Origin: Halomicrobium urmianum
GTDB lineage: Archaea; Halobacteriota; Halobacteria; Halobacteriales; Haloarculaceae
Reading direction: 5' to 3'
NCBI RefSeq assembly: GCF_020217425.1
Contig: NZ_CP084090.1
Location: forward strand, 1,674,001-1,738,000
Length of the DNA stretch: 64,000 bases
Shown here: positions 8,488-17,344 of the stretch, one piece after another
How positions within the stretch are numbered: position 1 is the first letter of the stretch
Layout: every line of letters begins with the position of its first letter
Position numbers and translations under genes: made by a program
Notes under the pieces: model-generated
The model's database searches: none
Seen by the model: the letters and a program-made list of their open reading frames with translations, nothing else
Told to the model about the DNA's origin: nothing

Positions 8488-9822
8488 ATGGCGACCGAAA
8501 CGGGAGCCGACGGCGAGGCGGAACCCGGCGCGCTGGACACCTTCAGGCAGTTCCTCTCGCTGGAGCCGGACGTGCTGGTGCTCTCGCTGGCGATGTTCGC
8601 CTTCAGCCTCGGGTTCCAGATGACCAGTCGCTACCTCCCGGAGTACATGGCCGCCCTGGGAGCGACGCCGTTCGTCATCGGCATCTACGGCACCGTGGGC
8701 AACGTCGTCAGCGCCGTGTATCCCTACCCGGGCGGCGCCGTCTCCGACCGCGTGGGCTCGCGGTACGCGCTGACCGTCTTCGGCCTGCTGTCGACGCTGG
8801 GCTTTCTGGTGTGGCTCGTCGCGCCGCTGGTCGGTCCGATCGACCTCGGCGCCGTCGTCCTCGAACCGTGGGTCTGGATCTTCGTCGGCCTCCTGCTGGC
8901 CCAGGCCTGGAAGTCCTTTGGCCTCGGCGCCACCTTCGCCATCGTCAAGCAGGCCGTCCCGGACGACCGGCTGGCTCGTGGGTTCGCCAGCACGGAGACG
9001 TTCCGCCGGACGGCGTTCCTGATCGGTCCCGTCGGCGCTGCCGGCCTGCTCTTCCTCGCCGGCGGCGAGATCCGGCCGGGCTTCCTGTACGTCCTCGGCG
9101 TCGCCGTCGCCTTCGGCGCCGTCGCCACGGTCGCCCAGCACGTCCTCTACGACGCCAGCGAGGACACCGTCGGCAAGGCGTTCGAGGGCGTCGACCAGAT
9201 CCTGCGGGACCTCCGGGGCCTGCCCGCCGAGCTCCGGCCGCTGCTGGTCGGCGACACGCTGGTGCGCTTCGCCAACGGCATGGTGTACACCTTCTTCGTC
9301 CTCGTCGTCACGCGCTTCCTCGAAGTCGACGCGACGATCGCGGGCTACTACCTCAGTCCGGAGGTGTTCTTCGGCGTCCTGCTCGGCGTCGAGATGGTCG
9401 TCGCCCTGCTGGTGATGGCCCCCGCCGCCGCGCTGGCCGAGCGGGTCGGCCTCGTGCCCGTCGTCGGGGCCGGCTTCGCCGTCTACGCCGTCTTCCCCGT
9501 CCTGCTCATCTTCACCCCGCAGTTCGCCCCCGCGAACGCCCTCGTCGTCGCGGCGCTCTTCGCCTTCTCCGGCCTGCGCTTCGCCGGCCTGCCCTCGCAC
9601 AAGGCCCTGATCGTCGGTCCCGCCGAGCGCGACACCGGCGGCCGCGTCACCGGCGCCTACTACCTCCTGCGGAACGCGGTCGTGATCCCTTCGGCCGCCT
9701 TGGGCGGCGCGCTGTGGGACTTCGTCAGCCCCGAGGTGGCCTTCTCCGTCGCCACTGTCATCGGCCTGCTCGGGACGGGGTACTTCCTCGTCTTCGGCAG
9801 AGAGTTCGAGGCGTACGCCTAG
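8488..9822 (+). CDS. MFS permease
   Basis: The product has about 444 residues and twelve predicted transmembrane helices. The major facilitator signature between helices 2 and 3 is GGAVSDRVGSRYALTVFG (G-x-x-x-D-R-x-G-x-R). It has an acidic cytoplasmic N terminus (MATETGADGEAEPG) and a central loop (QHVLYDASEDTVGKAFEG). The substrate cannot be told from sequence; drug or sugar efflux are common assignments for this branch. The ATG at 8488 is the first Met before the hydrophobic core. It follows the squalene synthase gene after about 90 bp. Confidence 0.88.
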   Translation: MATETGADGEAEPGALDTFRQFLSLEPDVLVLSLAMFAFSLGFQMTSRYLPEYMAALGATPFVIGIYGTVGNVVSAVYPYPGGAVSDRVGSRYALTVFGLLSTLGFLVWLVAPLVGPIDLGAVVLEPWVWIFVGLLLAQAWKSFGLGATFAIVKQAVPDDRLARGFASTETFRRTAFLIGPVGAAGLLFLAGGEIRPGFLYVLGVAVAFGAVATVAQHVLYDASEDTVGKAFEGVDQILRDLRGLPAELRPLLVGDTLVRFANGMVYTFFVLVVTRFLEVDATIAGYYLSPEVFFGVLLGVEMVVALLVMAPAAALAERVGLVPVVGAGFAVYAVFPVLLIFTPQFAPANALVVAALFAFSGLRFAGLPSHKALIVGPAERDTGGRVTGAYYLLRNAVVIPSAALGGALWDFVSPEVAFSVATVIGLLGTGYFLVFGREFEAYA

Positions 9823-9917
9823 AAGAGGGCCACTTCCCACTCTCTCCGTACCGCCGACACCACGGCAGACAGGAGTGACGGCTGAACGCATTTACGCCCG
9901 CACACTGATACTCCGAC

Positions 9918-10157
9918 GTGGCGAAAACGATCCGCGTTTCAGACGGATACTACGCGTGGCTGAAGGCCCACAACAGGGAGGACGAGACGATGTTCGAGAC
10001 GCTCCGCCGCCTCACTCGCGAACCCGCGCCAGACGAGCGGTCAGGAACTCTCTCTTCGGACGAGATAGACGCAGCCCGGACGGCTTCGGAGCAGTTCGGT
10101 GGCCGGGACGTAGAGCGGTTCGAACGAGCCCGCGGGGCCTTCGAGGATGATCCGTGA
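9918..10157 (+). CDS. VapB-like antitoxin (DUF7557 type), no toxin partner
   Basis: The product has 79 residues starting at GTG 9918 (MAKTIRVSDGYYAWL). A short ribbon-helix-helix-like N terminus (TIRVSDGYYAWLKAHNREDETMFETLRRL) is followed by an acidic tail, the layout of small haloarchaeal VapB-type antitoxins. No PIN-domain gene follows: the 137 bp downstream are free of a convincing ORF. It is therefore an orphan, or it works with a toxin elsewhere. A TATA-like ACTGATACT precedes the gene. Confidence 0.6.
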   Translation: MAKTIRVSDGYYAWLKAHNREDETMFETLRRLTREPAPDERSGTLSSDEIDAARTASEQFGGRDVERFERARGAFEDDP

Positions 10158-10294
10158 TCCGTCGTACAATCTGAACGGGGGAAACGCGACTGCGAACGCG
10201 GAGGACCTTGCGCCCGCAAGCCTACCACTCACCCCGATTGGGCGATTACAGCGGCTAACCACGGCGACACCGAGCCGTCGGGGTAGATTCTCAC

Positions 10295-11440
10295 ATGGCC
10301 ACGGACTACGCGTTCACCCAGCGGGTCGAGGAGCTAGCCGAGTACCGGGCGGGCGACGACCACCTGCTGACGCTCGCGGTCCCGCCCGATGAGCCCGTGG
10401 GGGCGACGCTGGAGCACGTCGAGGAGGACGCCGCCGAGGCGGAGTATCTCGACTCCGGGTCGACCGACGAGGCCCGTCGCCGAGCGCTGGAGCGGGCGCG
10501 CCACCTCCTCCACGACTACGAGGAGTCGGGCACGCCGGAGCACGGCCTCGTGGCCTACGTGGGCGTCGTCGACGGCGACCTCGTGGAGGAGACCTTCGAC
10601 GACCTCCCGTCGCCGGTCGACGAGGCCGAGTTCGTGAGCGACAACGAGTTCGACACCGGGCCGCTGGAGCGGACGACCGGCGAGTCCCGGCACTACGGCC
10701 TGCTGGTCGTCGAACGCGGCGGCGCGGCGCTGGGCTACCTCGACGGCGACGCCGTCGAGCACGTCGAGACCGTCGAGAGCCAGGTGATGGGCAAGACGAA
10801 CGCCGGCGGCCAGTCCGCCCAGCGCTTCGAGCGCGAGCGCCGCCGCCAGAAGGAGGAGTTCTTCGACGAGGTCGGCGAGGAGGTCGGGCGGGAGTTCCTC
10901 GACGGGCGAAGCGGAGCTGACGAGGCGCGGGGCGATGCGGCGGAGTCCGGCGACGGGGACGGGGACGGACTCCCCATCGACGGCCTCCTCGTGGGCGGCA
11001 CGACGGTCACCGTCGACGACTTCCTGGACGGCGACCACCTCGACTACCGCTTGGGGGACGCGGTCGCCGGCCAGTACGCCGTCGAGTACGCCAGCGAGCG
11101 CGGGCTCCACCAGCTGGTCGAGCGCGCCAGGGACGAACTCGAGGCCGCCGAGGGCCGCCCCGCTCGCGACGCGCTGGACGACTTTTTCAGCGCGCTCGAA
11201 GACGACGGCGAGCCCGTCGCTTACGGTCCGGAGGAGACCTGCGAGGCGCTGGAGTACGGCGCCGTCGACACGGTGCTGGTCTCCGAGACGCTCCCCGCCG
11301 AGGACGTCCGCGAGTACGAACAGGCCGCCGAGGAGGAGGGCGGCGACCTCGTCGTGATCCCCACCGGGTTCGACCGCGGTGCGCGGTTCGAGTCGGCGTT
11401 CGGCGGCGTCGGCGCGCTGCTCCGGTTCAAGATCAAGTAA
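10295..11440 (+). CDS. eRF1-superfamily protein, Vms1/Ankzf1-like peptidyl-tRNA hydrolase candidate
   Basis: The product has about 381 residues. The middle holds KTNAGGQSAQRFERERRRQ, the catalytic GGQ loop of eRF1/aRF1 and the related VLRF1 domain of Vms1, which releases nascent chains from stalled ribosomal subunits. Unlike true aRF1 it lacks a recognisable NIKS stop-codon-reading domain, and the N-terminal part is shorter and different. The C terminus (EALEYGAVDTVLVSETLPAEDV, VIPTGFDRG, FGGVGALLRFKI) matches the L7Ae-like eRF1 domain 3. It probably acts in ribosome rescue rather than normal termination. It stands alone between the VapB-like gene and an aldo/keto reductase gene on the other strand. 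Confidence 0.8.
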   Translation: MATDYAFTQRVEELAEYRAGDDHLLTLAVPPDEPVGATLEHVEEDAAEAEYLDSGSTDEARRRALERARHLLHDYEESGTPEHGLVAYVGVVDGDLVEETFDDLPSPVDEAEFVSDNEFDTGPLERTTGESRHYGLLVVERGGAALGYLDGDAVEHVETVESQVMGKTNAGGQSAQRFERERRRQKEEFFDEVGEEVGREFLDGRSGADEARGDAAESGDGDGDGLPIDGLLVGGTTVTVDDFLDGDHLDYRLGDAVAGQYAVEYASERGLHQLVERARDELEAAEGRPARDALDDFFSALEDDGEPVAYGPEETCEALEYGAVDTVLVSETLPAEDVREYEQAAEEEGGDLVVIPTGFDRGARFESAFGGVGALLRFKIK

Positions 11441-11498
11441 CATCGCCCGCGGTACGACGCGGCGGCCGGCGACGACAGATTCCGACCGTAGCGCGTCG

Positions 11499-12314
11499 CT
11501 ACAGCCCGAGCGCGTCGGCGAGTCGGTCGACGAGCCCGCCGCGGCGCTCGAACAGTCGGTGCATCTCGTCGGCGCTCAGCTCGAAGTCGAACACGTCGAA
11601 GTTCTCGCGGACGTGCTCGGGACGCGAGGACATCGGGATGGCCGATACCATCGGCTGCTGGAGCAGCCACCGGAGGGCGACCTGCGCCGGAGTCTTGCCG
11701 TGGCGCTCGCCGACGTCGGCGAGGGCCTCGTCGTCCAGCAGGCCGCCCACCCCCAGCGGGCTGTAGGCGGTCAGCATCACGTCGTTCTCGACGCAGTAGG
11801 CCAGCAGGTCGTCCTGCCGATGCCGGACGTGGTACTCGACCTGGTTGGTGAGGATCGGGGCCTCGGAGAGGTCCTCGGCCTCGCGGGTCTGCTCGACGGA
11901 GAAGTTCGAGACGCCGACGTGCCGGACGAGGCCGTCGTCGCGCAGGTCGTTCATGGCGTTCAGCGTCTCCTCGTGGGAGACGCGGTCGTTCGGCGAGTGG
12001 ATCAGCAGGAGGTCGACGTACTCGGTGCCGAGCCGATCCAGGCTCGCGCGCGTCGACTCGCGGACGCGCTCCCGACTCCGGTTGCCGTTGTCCAGCTTCG
12101 TGGTGACGAACACGTCCTCGCGGTCGACGTCGCTGTCGGCGAGGGCGTCCCCGACGGCGCTCTCGCTGCCGTACATCTGCGCCGTGTCGACGTGGCGGTA
12201 GCCGACCTCCAGCGCGGTCGAGACGGCTCGGTACCGCTCCTCGTCGGTGTCCATCCGCGCCGTGCCAAACCCGAGCGCGGGCACCTCGACGTCCTTCACG
12301 GTCACGTACTCCAT
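11499..12314 (-). CDS. Aldo/keto reductase
   Basis: The product has 271 residues, the usual length of the family. The tetrad can be placed: Asp and Tyr in RHVDTAQMYGSE, Lys in FVTTKLDNGN, His in LLLIHSPND. The NADPH-binding C-terminal part (AIPMSSRPEHVRENFDVF) and the GVSNFS strand are present. It should reduce aldehydes or keto compounds with NAD(P)H in the cytoplasm; substrate unknown. The start ATG at 12314 is followed by EYVTVKDVEVPALGFGTARM, the standard first strand. Confidence 0.92.
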   Translation of the reverse strand: MEYVTVKDVEVPALGFGTARMDTDEERYRAVSTALEVGYRHVDTAQMYGSESAVGDALADSDVDREDVFVTTKLDNGNRSRERVRESTRASLDRLGTEYVDLLLIHSPNDRVSHEETLNAMNDLRDDGLVRHVGVSNFSVEQTREAEDLSEAPILTNQVEYHVRHRQDDLLAYCVENDVMLTAYSPLGVGGLLDDEALADVGERHGKTPAQVALRWLLQQPMVSAIPMSSRPEHVRENFDVFDFELSADEMHRLFERRGGLVDRLADALGL

Positions 12315-12562
12315 GCCCGCTGTACGGGCGAGTCACTGGAAAGTGTTCGGCAGACAGCGGTAAGCCACGTCAGGGAACGCCGTCCGTTGGGGTCGACGGA
12401 CGGGCGTCGCGAGTGCGTCGTCAGGAGCGGGGCCGACAACGTCGTCCGGGAGTTCTGAGCCGTGTCGCCGCAGGCCCTGACCGCTCTAACCTGAAAGTGT
12501 CCTGTCTGATCAGGCGTTCCCGGCACGAGCCGTTCGCCGTCCGGGCAGGAACATACTTTTCA

Positions 12563-12585
12563 AGTAATACTAGAAACGTATTACT
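12563..12585. promoter_or_regulatory. Palindromic operator upstream of vapBC
   Basis: AGTAATAC (12563-12570) and GTATTACT (12578-12585) form a perfect 8-bp inverted repeat with a 7-bp spacer, ending 6 nt before the antitoxin ATG. The A/T-rich core is also where the TATA box is expected, so bound protein would block transcription. This fits VapBC autorepression. An overlapping direct repeat TACTAGA is also seen. Confidence 0.6.
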
Positions 12586-12591
12586 AGACCG

Positions 12592-12864
12592 ATGCCGCGA
12601 GTCACCAGCAAGGGGCAGGTCACCATCCCCAAGGAGATCCGCGAGGAACTCGGCATCGACCCGGGAGACGAGGTCGCTTTCGAGCCGACTGACGGGGGGT
12701 ACGAGATCCGAAAGCGAGCGCCGACGACCGAGGACGGCGAGGACCCCTTCGAAGCGTATCGCGGGAGCGCCGAGAGCGACGAGTCGATGCCCGAGCGGAT
12801 GCGCCGTCTCCGGGGCGAGTATCCTCGAACGGTGTCCGACGCTGAGACGGAGGACGACGCGTGA
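12592..12864 (+). CDS. vapB: AbrB/SpoVT-type antitoxin (VapB)
   Basis: The product has 90 residues. The first 45 form a swapped-hairpin AbrB DNA-binding domain: VTSKGQVTIPKEIREELGIDPGDEVAFEP. The remainder is an acidic tail expected to wrap and inhibit the toxin. Its stop overlaps the toxin GTG start (GTGA), typical for toxin-antitoxin operons. Autoregulation is likely through the inverted repeat just upstream. Confidence 0.9.
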   Translation: MPRVTSKGQVTIPKEIREELGIDPGDEVAFEPTDGGYEIRKRAPTTEDGEDPFEAYRGSAESDESMPERMRRLRGEYPRTVSDAETEDDA

Positions 12865-13337
12865 TCACGGCGGTCGATACGAACGCGCTGCTGGCGCTTC
12901 TCTACGACGACGAACACGCCGACGCCAGCGAGCGCGCCCTGCGCGAGGCCTATCGCGAGGGCCGCCTCGTCGTCGCGCCGATCGTCTACGCCGAACTCGC
13001 AGCCGACGGTCGTTTCGAGGGCGTCGACGAACTCGACCGGTTCCTGGCGGATTTAAGCATCGCAGTCGCGGACCCCTCTGAAGCGGCGCTCTTCCGGGCC
13101 GGCGAGGCGTTCAGACGGTGCGTCGACCGCCGGCCGGACGGCCTGCAGTGTCCCGCCTGCGGGAGTGAGCGGGCAGTAGAGTGCGAGGACTGCGGCGAAT
13201 CGCTCGCGCCCCGCCAGCACGTCGTGGCCGATTTCGCGATCGGCGGCCACGCGAGCGTCGACGCCGACGCTCTGGTGAGCTTCGACGAGGCGTTTTACGA
13301 GACGTACTTCCCGTCACTGGCGGTGTACCCGAGCTGA
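12861..13337 (+). CDS. vapC: PIN-domain ribonuclease toxin (VapC) with zinc-ribbon insert
   Basis: The product has 158 residues, longer than the usual 130 or so. PIN acidic residues are VDTNALLALLYDDE (first Asp), YAELAADGRFE (Glu) and a late VVADFAIGGHA (Asp). Between the third and final acidic positions lies CPACGSERAVECEDCGE, a C-x2-C-x8-C-x2-C zinc-ribbon-like insert that explains the extra length. It should cleave RNA when free of VapB. The start is the GTG at 12861, overlapping the antitoxin stop. Confidence 0.88.
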   Translation: MITAVDTNALLALLYDDEHADASERALREAYREGRLVVAPIVYAELAADGRFEGVDELDRFLADLSIAVADPSEAALFRAGEAFRRCVDRRPDGLQCPACGSERAVECEDCGESLAPRQHVVADFAIGGHASVDADALVSFDEAFYETYFPSLAVYPS

Positions 13338-13358
13338 TCAGCCGCACGTGGCGTGCGC

Positions 13359-14195
13359 TCACTCCGGCGGCGCGTCCCACTCGTCGCCGCTGTCCTGCGG
13401 TTCGTAGCCGATGGTCTCGCGTGCGTGTTCGAGGTCGTCAAGCCACCGGCCGTCGTTGGCGCTGAGGCCGTAGAAGTGGCCCCACTCCACCGAGTCGTCC
13501 CGTAGACAGCAGTCCACCATGTGCGCCAGGTCGCGCCGGGACTGCCAGTGGCCCTTCATGCGGGCGACCTGCTCCTCGTAGGCGTCGCTCCCGCGCTCCC
13601 AGTCGCCGCGGTCGACGCCGCGCTCGGCGTCGCCGTAGGGGTGGTCGTACTCCGGATCCCGGACCGCGCCGATGCGCAGCGCGTAGAACCGGATTCCGTG
13701 GGATTCCGCGGCGAGGCGGCCGAGGTCCTCGCCGTAGGTCTTGGTCAGGCCGTACTGGGAGTCCGGTCGGTGCGGCTCGTCGTGGCCGGCGTAGGGTTCG
13801 TCGTCGAAGTAGATCCCGGGCGCGTTGCGGGCCTCGACCATGCCGACGGCGTGGTTCGACGAGGCGAAGACGATCGAGTCCAGTCCCGCGTCGACGGCGG
13901 CCTCGGTGACGTTGTGGAGCGCTTCGAGGTTGTCCGCGAGGGGTTCGGACCAGCCCAGCGAGCGGTCGTCCAAGCCGCCGGTGCCCGGGACGATGGCGAG
14001 GTGGATCACCGCGTCCTGCCCCTCGAAGTGCGGCCGGATCGCGTCGTAGTCCCGGACGTCTGCGACGACGGACTCGCCGGGGCCGTCGCCCGCCTCGACG
14101 TCGAGCAGGGTGAACTCGTAGCGGTCGTCGTCGCTCAGATGGTCCGTGATGGCGGTTCCGACGGTGCCGTGCGCTCCGGTGACGAGGACGTCCAT
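13359..14195 (-). CDS. Extended SDR NAD(P)-dependent oxidoreductase (Azf/uronate dehydrogenase-like)
   Basis: The product has 278 residues. The Rossmann motif is VTGAHGTVGTAI (G-x-x-G-x-x-G) and the catalytic tetrad shows FASSNHAVG (Ser) and YGLTKTYGE (Y-x3-K). The stretch SSNHAVGM and DSQYGLTK resembles archaeal NAD-dependent glucose-6-phosphate dehydrogenase (Azf) and uronate dehydrogenases, both sugar-oxidising extended SDRs. Which sugar is used here cannot be told, and an epimerase role is not excluded. The start ATG 14195 gives MDVLVTGAHG. The gene is convergent with vapC. Confidence 0.8.
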   Translation of the reverse strand: MDVLVTGAHGTVGTAITDHLSDDDRYEFTLLDVEAGDGPGESVVADVRDYDAIRPHFEGQDAVIHLAIVPGTGGLDDRSLGWSEPLADNLEALHNVTEAAVDAGLDSIVFASSNHAVGMVEARNAPGIYFDDEPYAGHDEPHRPDSQYGLTKTYGEDLGRLAAESHGIRFYALRIGAVRDPEYDHPYGDAERGVDRGDWERGSDAYEEQVARMKGHWQSRRDLAHMVDCCLRDDSVEWGHFYGLSANDGRWLDDLEHARETIGYEPQDSGDEWDAPPE

Positions 14196-14318
14196 ACCGT
14201 TCCGCGGGGCGTCTACGGCTTAGGTCTGCTGCCCGGGTGAGCGCGGGCCGGTTCACACTGCCTGCCCGCTCGGACCCGACGTAGCCGTTTTGCCCGCCGA
14301 GCCCCTAGCCGGGCTGAA

Positions 14319-14972
14319 ATGTCGGTCGCAGTGACCGCCGACGACCGAGAGCCGGGGGGACTCGTCGCGGTGCTTCGGGACCACTCCGACGTGGAGTCCG
14401 TCGAGGTCCGTCGGCTGGATTCGGGCGACGTCGTCTCCGGGTCAGTCGCCGTCGAGCGCAAGACGCCCGACGACTATCTCCGGTCGGCGCTGGGCCGCCG
14501 CGGATCGGACCTGGAGGCGCAGGTCCGGGCGATGAACGAGGCCTACGAGCACGCGTACGTCCTGATCGAGGGGGACCTCGCCGACGTCGAGGCGCGCTGG
14601 CCGGACGTCCCCGGCGCCGCCGTGCGGGGCTCGCTCGCGTCCATCACTGCTCGCCTGGGCGCGCCCGTCGTCCCCTGCGGCGACCGTGCCCGCCTCGTCG
14701 ACGTGGCGGTCCGCCTGGTCCGCAAGCACACCGAGTCGCCCTCCACGCGGTCGCTCCCGCCCGGCGCGGTGCCCGGCCGGGACGAGCCCACGGCCAAGCG
14801 GATGTACGGCTGCATCGACGGGGTCGGACCGGAGACGGCGGCGCGGCTCTACGAGGCGTTCCCGACCGTCGAGTCCCTCCTCTCGGCCTCCCGCGACGAC
14901 CTGGAGGCCGTCGACGGCGTCGGTCCTGGGCGGGCCGCGGCCATCGACGACGCCCTCCGGAGGGACGGCTGA
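14319..14972 (+). CDS. XPF/ERCC4-type nuclease with tandem HhH
   Basis: The product has 217 residues. The N-terminal ERCC4 nuclease domain shows VTADDREPGGL and VAVERKTPDDYL (the V-E-R-K-x-x-x-D active site). The C-terminal 60 residues form a double helix-hairpin-helix (MYGCIDGVGPETAARLYEAF and LEAVDGVGPGRAAAIDDAL). It lacks the helicase domain of the full-length haloarchaeal Hef. It should cut branched DNA structures, perhaps in repair. The ATG at 14319 fits the domain start. Confidence 0.88.
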   Translation: MSVAVTADDREPGGLVAVLRDHSDVESVEVRRLDSGDVVSGSVAVERKTPDDYLRSALGRRGSDLEAQVRAMNEAYEHAYVLIEGDLADVEARWPDVPGAAVRGSLASITARLGAPVVPCGDRARLVDVAVRLVRKHTESPSTRSLPPGAVPGRDEPTAKRMYGCIDGVGPETAARLYEAFPTVESLLSASRDDLEAVDGVGPGRAAAIDDALRRDG

Positions 14973-15010
14973 GGCGACCGTCGCCCCGCCGGACGGCGCT
15001 CGCGTCGCGA

Positions 15011-15586
15011 TCAGTCCCGGCGCTCGTCGGCGTCCTCCGCGAGGTAGACGTCGGCCTGCGGGTGCTGGTCGGGGTTCTGCTTGATGTACCCCGCGTCGTC
15101 CGCCTCCGCGATGGCGCCGGCCGCCTCGTCCCGGTCGACCCGCCCGAGCACCTGAATCATCTTCGTGAGCGTGTCCTTCGGGATGCCGATCCCCTGTCCG
15201 CCCTCCTGGAGGTCGTCGAGGTACTCCGGCGCCACGTCGCGGAAGAACCGGAGGTACCGGACCGGATCGGTTTCCCCGCCGAGTTCCGCGTGCCACGCCG
15301 CCGGGTACTGACTGATCCGGTCGCCCTCCAGCTCGTAGAAGTGATCGGTGTCCACCCAGTCCTCCTCGGCCGTGAGCTGTCCCCTGACGTCCCCGAGGAA
15401 GCCCTCGACGTCGAGCCGGTAGTCCGGCCTGTCGTCCATCGTCCTGGCGTACTCCTCGACCGCGGCCAGCGGCACCCCGGGCCGATCCTGGTGGTACCGC
15501 TCGAAGACGGTCAGCATGTCCCTGACGGACATCGCCTCGCCCTCGTGGACGATCACGTCCACTGCGTCGCTGTCGATCTCGACCAT
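15011..15586 (-). CDS. Conserved haloarchaeal hypothetical protein, 191 aa
   Basis: The acidic soluble protein starts at ATG 15586 (MVEIDSDAVDVIVHEGEAMSV). Residues 60-100 (TAEEDWVDTDHFYELEGDRI) and the C-terminal half (GIGIPKDTLTKMIQVLGRVDRDEAAGAI, DAGYIKQNPDQHP) look like mixed helices and do not match a family I know. No signal peptide or membrane segment is seen. It is the first gene after the tRNA on the same strand, about 165 bp apart, probably with its own promoter. Confidence 0.65.
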   Translation of the reverse strand: MVEIDSDAVDVIVHEGEAMSVRDMLTVFERYHQDRPGVPLAAVEEYARTMDDRPDYRLDVEGFLGDVRGQLTAEEDWVDTDHFYELEGDRISQYPAAWHAELGGETDPVRYLRFFRDVAPEYLDDLQEGGQGIGIPKDTLTKMIQVLGRVDRDEAAGAIAEADDAGYIKQNPDQHPQADVYLAEDADERRD

Positions 15587-15750
15587 GTCTGTCGTAGGGT
15601 CGTCGCGGGGAAAAACACGGTTGCGAGGTCGCTGTGACCTACTTGCTGGGTGGATACGAACCCGCTCGTGGACACGGGTCGGCGCAGACGCTGCTGGACA
15701 ATCGACGGGAAGCGACGGATGGAACTCACGGGTTCGTTCGTCGCAAAAAT

Positions 15751-15822
15751 AGTCCCACCAGGATTCGAACCTGGGTCGAAGCCCCCAGAAGGCTTCAGGA
15801 TTGGCCGCTACCCCATGGGACT
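15751..15822 (-). tRNA. tRNA-Gln (anticodon CTG)
   Basis: On the minus strand a 72-nt cloverleaf can be drawn. The acceptor stem is AGTCCCA with TGGGACT; the anticodon stem AAGCC/GGCTT encloses the loop TTCTGGG with anticodon CTG, reading CAG (Gln). The T arm is CCAGG-TTCGAAT-CCTGG. The CCA end is not encoded and no intron is visible. A box-A-like CTTACAAAC lies upstream at about 15850-15858. Confidence 0.95.
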
Positions 15823-16030
15823 GCGCGCATCGAACGGTAGAGGGTGGATGTTTGTAAGCGTTGCGCGATGGAGTTCTGCATGCCAGTAACTGACACCCAC
15901 GGTTAACGACGGGTGCCGCGGGCACTCCGTCCGGAGAAACGCCGGCCTATCACCGCCGCGCAGCGGGTACGACGGCCCTAGAGCGGTGAACGGACGCCGG
16001 AGCCATCCGTCTGCGGGACGAGGGGGGCAC

Positions 16031-16480
16031 ATGGCAATCGGATCGGCGGTCGCGCAGGCAGCGAACGGCCGCCGGCCGGCGTGGACACGGGGCATCCTCG
16101 CCGGCGCGCTCGCGGCGATCCCGGCGGGCGTCCTGCTGGGGGCGGTCGGGCCGCGCGGCGTCGCAGTTCCGGGCGTGACCGGCACCGCCGGGACCCTCGC
16201 GGGCTGGGTCGCCGCCCTCGTCCTCGGCGCGGCCGGCGGCGCGGTCTTCGGCGTCTTGGCCGAGCGCGCCGGCGGGTACGCGGACGCACTGCGCGCGCGT
16301 GTGATTCTGGGAATCACCTACGGAACGGCGCTGTGGTTCCTGCTGGAGCACGCGGTGCCGCTGGCCGCCGCTGCGACGGACTCCGGTGGCCTCGGACGAC
16401 CGCGACTGGACGCGTTCCCGCTGGCGGTCCTGCTGGTCTACGGCGTCGTGCTGGCGCTGGCGACGCGACTGCCGGAGTGA
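16031..16480 (+). CDS. Four-helix membrane protein of unknown function
   Basis: The product has about 149 residues with four predicted transmembrane helices ([79 protein letters not shown]). The layout, with a GGAVFGV helix, an AGGYAD loop and a Y-G-x-x-x-W helix, closely parallels the protein encoded at 45431-45904, so the two look like distant paralogues of a haloarchaeal membrane family. The ATG at 16031 is the best start; upstream in-frame codons overlap the intergenic region. The function is unknown. Confidence 0.7.
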   Translation: MAIGSAVAQAANGRRPAWTRGILAGALAAIPAGVLLGAVGPRGVAVPGVTGTAGTLAGWVAALVLGAAGGAVFGVLAERAGGYADALRARVILGITYGTALWFLLEHAVPLAAAATDSGGLGRPRLDAFPLAVLLVYGVVLALATRLPE

Positions 16481-16547
16481 TGCCGTCGGCCGGCACCGCG
16501 GGGCGGGAATCGACACCTACTTTCGACGGACGGGCGCACTGCCGCGC

Positions 16548-17153
16548 ATGTACGTCGGACGATTCGTCGTCGTCGGTCCTGAGGTGGGCGCCTACCGCGT
16601 CTCCTCGCGCTCGTTCCCCAACCGGAAAGCCGTCGACCGCGACGGGACGGTCACCATCGCACAGACCGAGGACGCACCGGCGACGGACAACCCCTACGTC
16701 GAGTACAACGCCGTGCAGGTCACCGACCGCGGCGTCGTGGTGGGCAACGGCTCCCACGTCGACCCCATCGCCGAGAAGCTGGCGCTGGGCCTGCCCGCGC
16801 GCGACGCCCTGGCCGAGCCGCTGCTGGCGATGGACTTCGAGAAGGACGACTACGACACGCCCCGCGTCGCGGGCGTCGTCGGCGTCCCGGGCGACGACCC
16901 CACCACGAACGCCCACGGCCGCGGGGGCGTCATCGGCACGGTCCGCCGGGACGCGCTGCTGGTCGAGGAGGTCACCGAGCCGACGCTGGTCGCCACCTAC
17001 GAGGAGGACAGCCCGACGCCGTTCGACCTCGCCGCGACGGACGCCGGGGCGGCAGCGGAGGAGGCCTACGAACACGAGTTCGAGCACGCGGTCTGCTCGG
17101 CCGGCGTGGCCGTCGACGACGACGGCGCGACGACGGCCATCTACAACGGGTAA
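16548..17153 (+). CDS. purO: Archaeal IMP cyclohydrolase PurO
   Basis: The product has 201 residues. It closes the purine ring of FAICAR to IMP, the last step of de novo purine synthesis, in the archaeal-specific PurO form. The N terminus [20 protein letters not shown] followed by RSFPNRKAV and [13 protein letters not shown] is characteristic. The ATG at 16548 is backed by a TATA-like CCTACTTTCG about 28 nt upstream, so the mRNA is probably leaderless. No other purine gene is adjacent. Confidence 0.93.
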   Translation: MYVGRFVVVGPEVGAYRVSSRSFPNRKAVDRDGTVTIAQTEDAPATDNPYVEYNAVQVTDRGVVVGNGSHVDPIAEKLALGLPARDALAEPLLAMDFEKDDYDTPRVAGVVGVPGDDPTTNAHGRGGVIGTVRRDALLVEEVTEPTLVATYEEDSPTPFDLAATDAGAAAEEAYEHEFEHAVCSAGVAVDDDGATTAIYNG

Positions 17154-17344
17154 TCGGGCGCGAACTGCGGTTTCCGACTCCCGCGGGAGCCCGGTGCCGC
17201 CCGTTCGCCGACAGGCTCGCGGTGCTCGCCTCTCGAGCCCGTACTCGCTGCGCTCGCGCGGACGCCGGCCGTTCCGGAAATTTAGCGAACGGTTCGGCGT
17301 GACAAACTTTATCATTATAGATAACGAAGGTCGTGTCGAGTACC

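Noticed and set aside
10147-10392. Toxin gene overlapping the VapB-like gene
   Set aside because: The 81-residue frame has no PIN or RelE features, runs into the next gene's start, and lacks coding bias.
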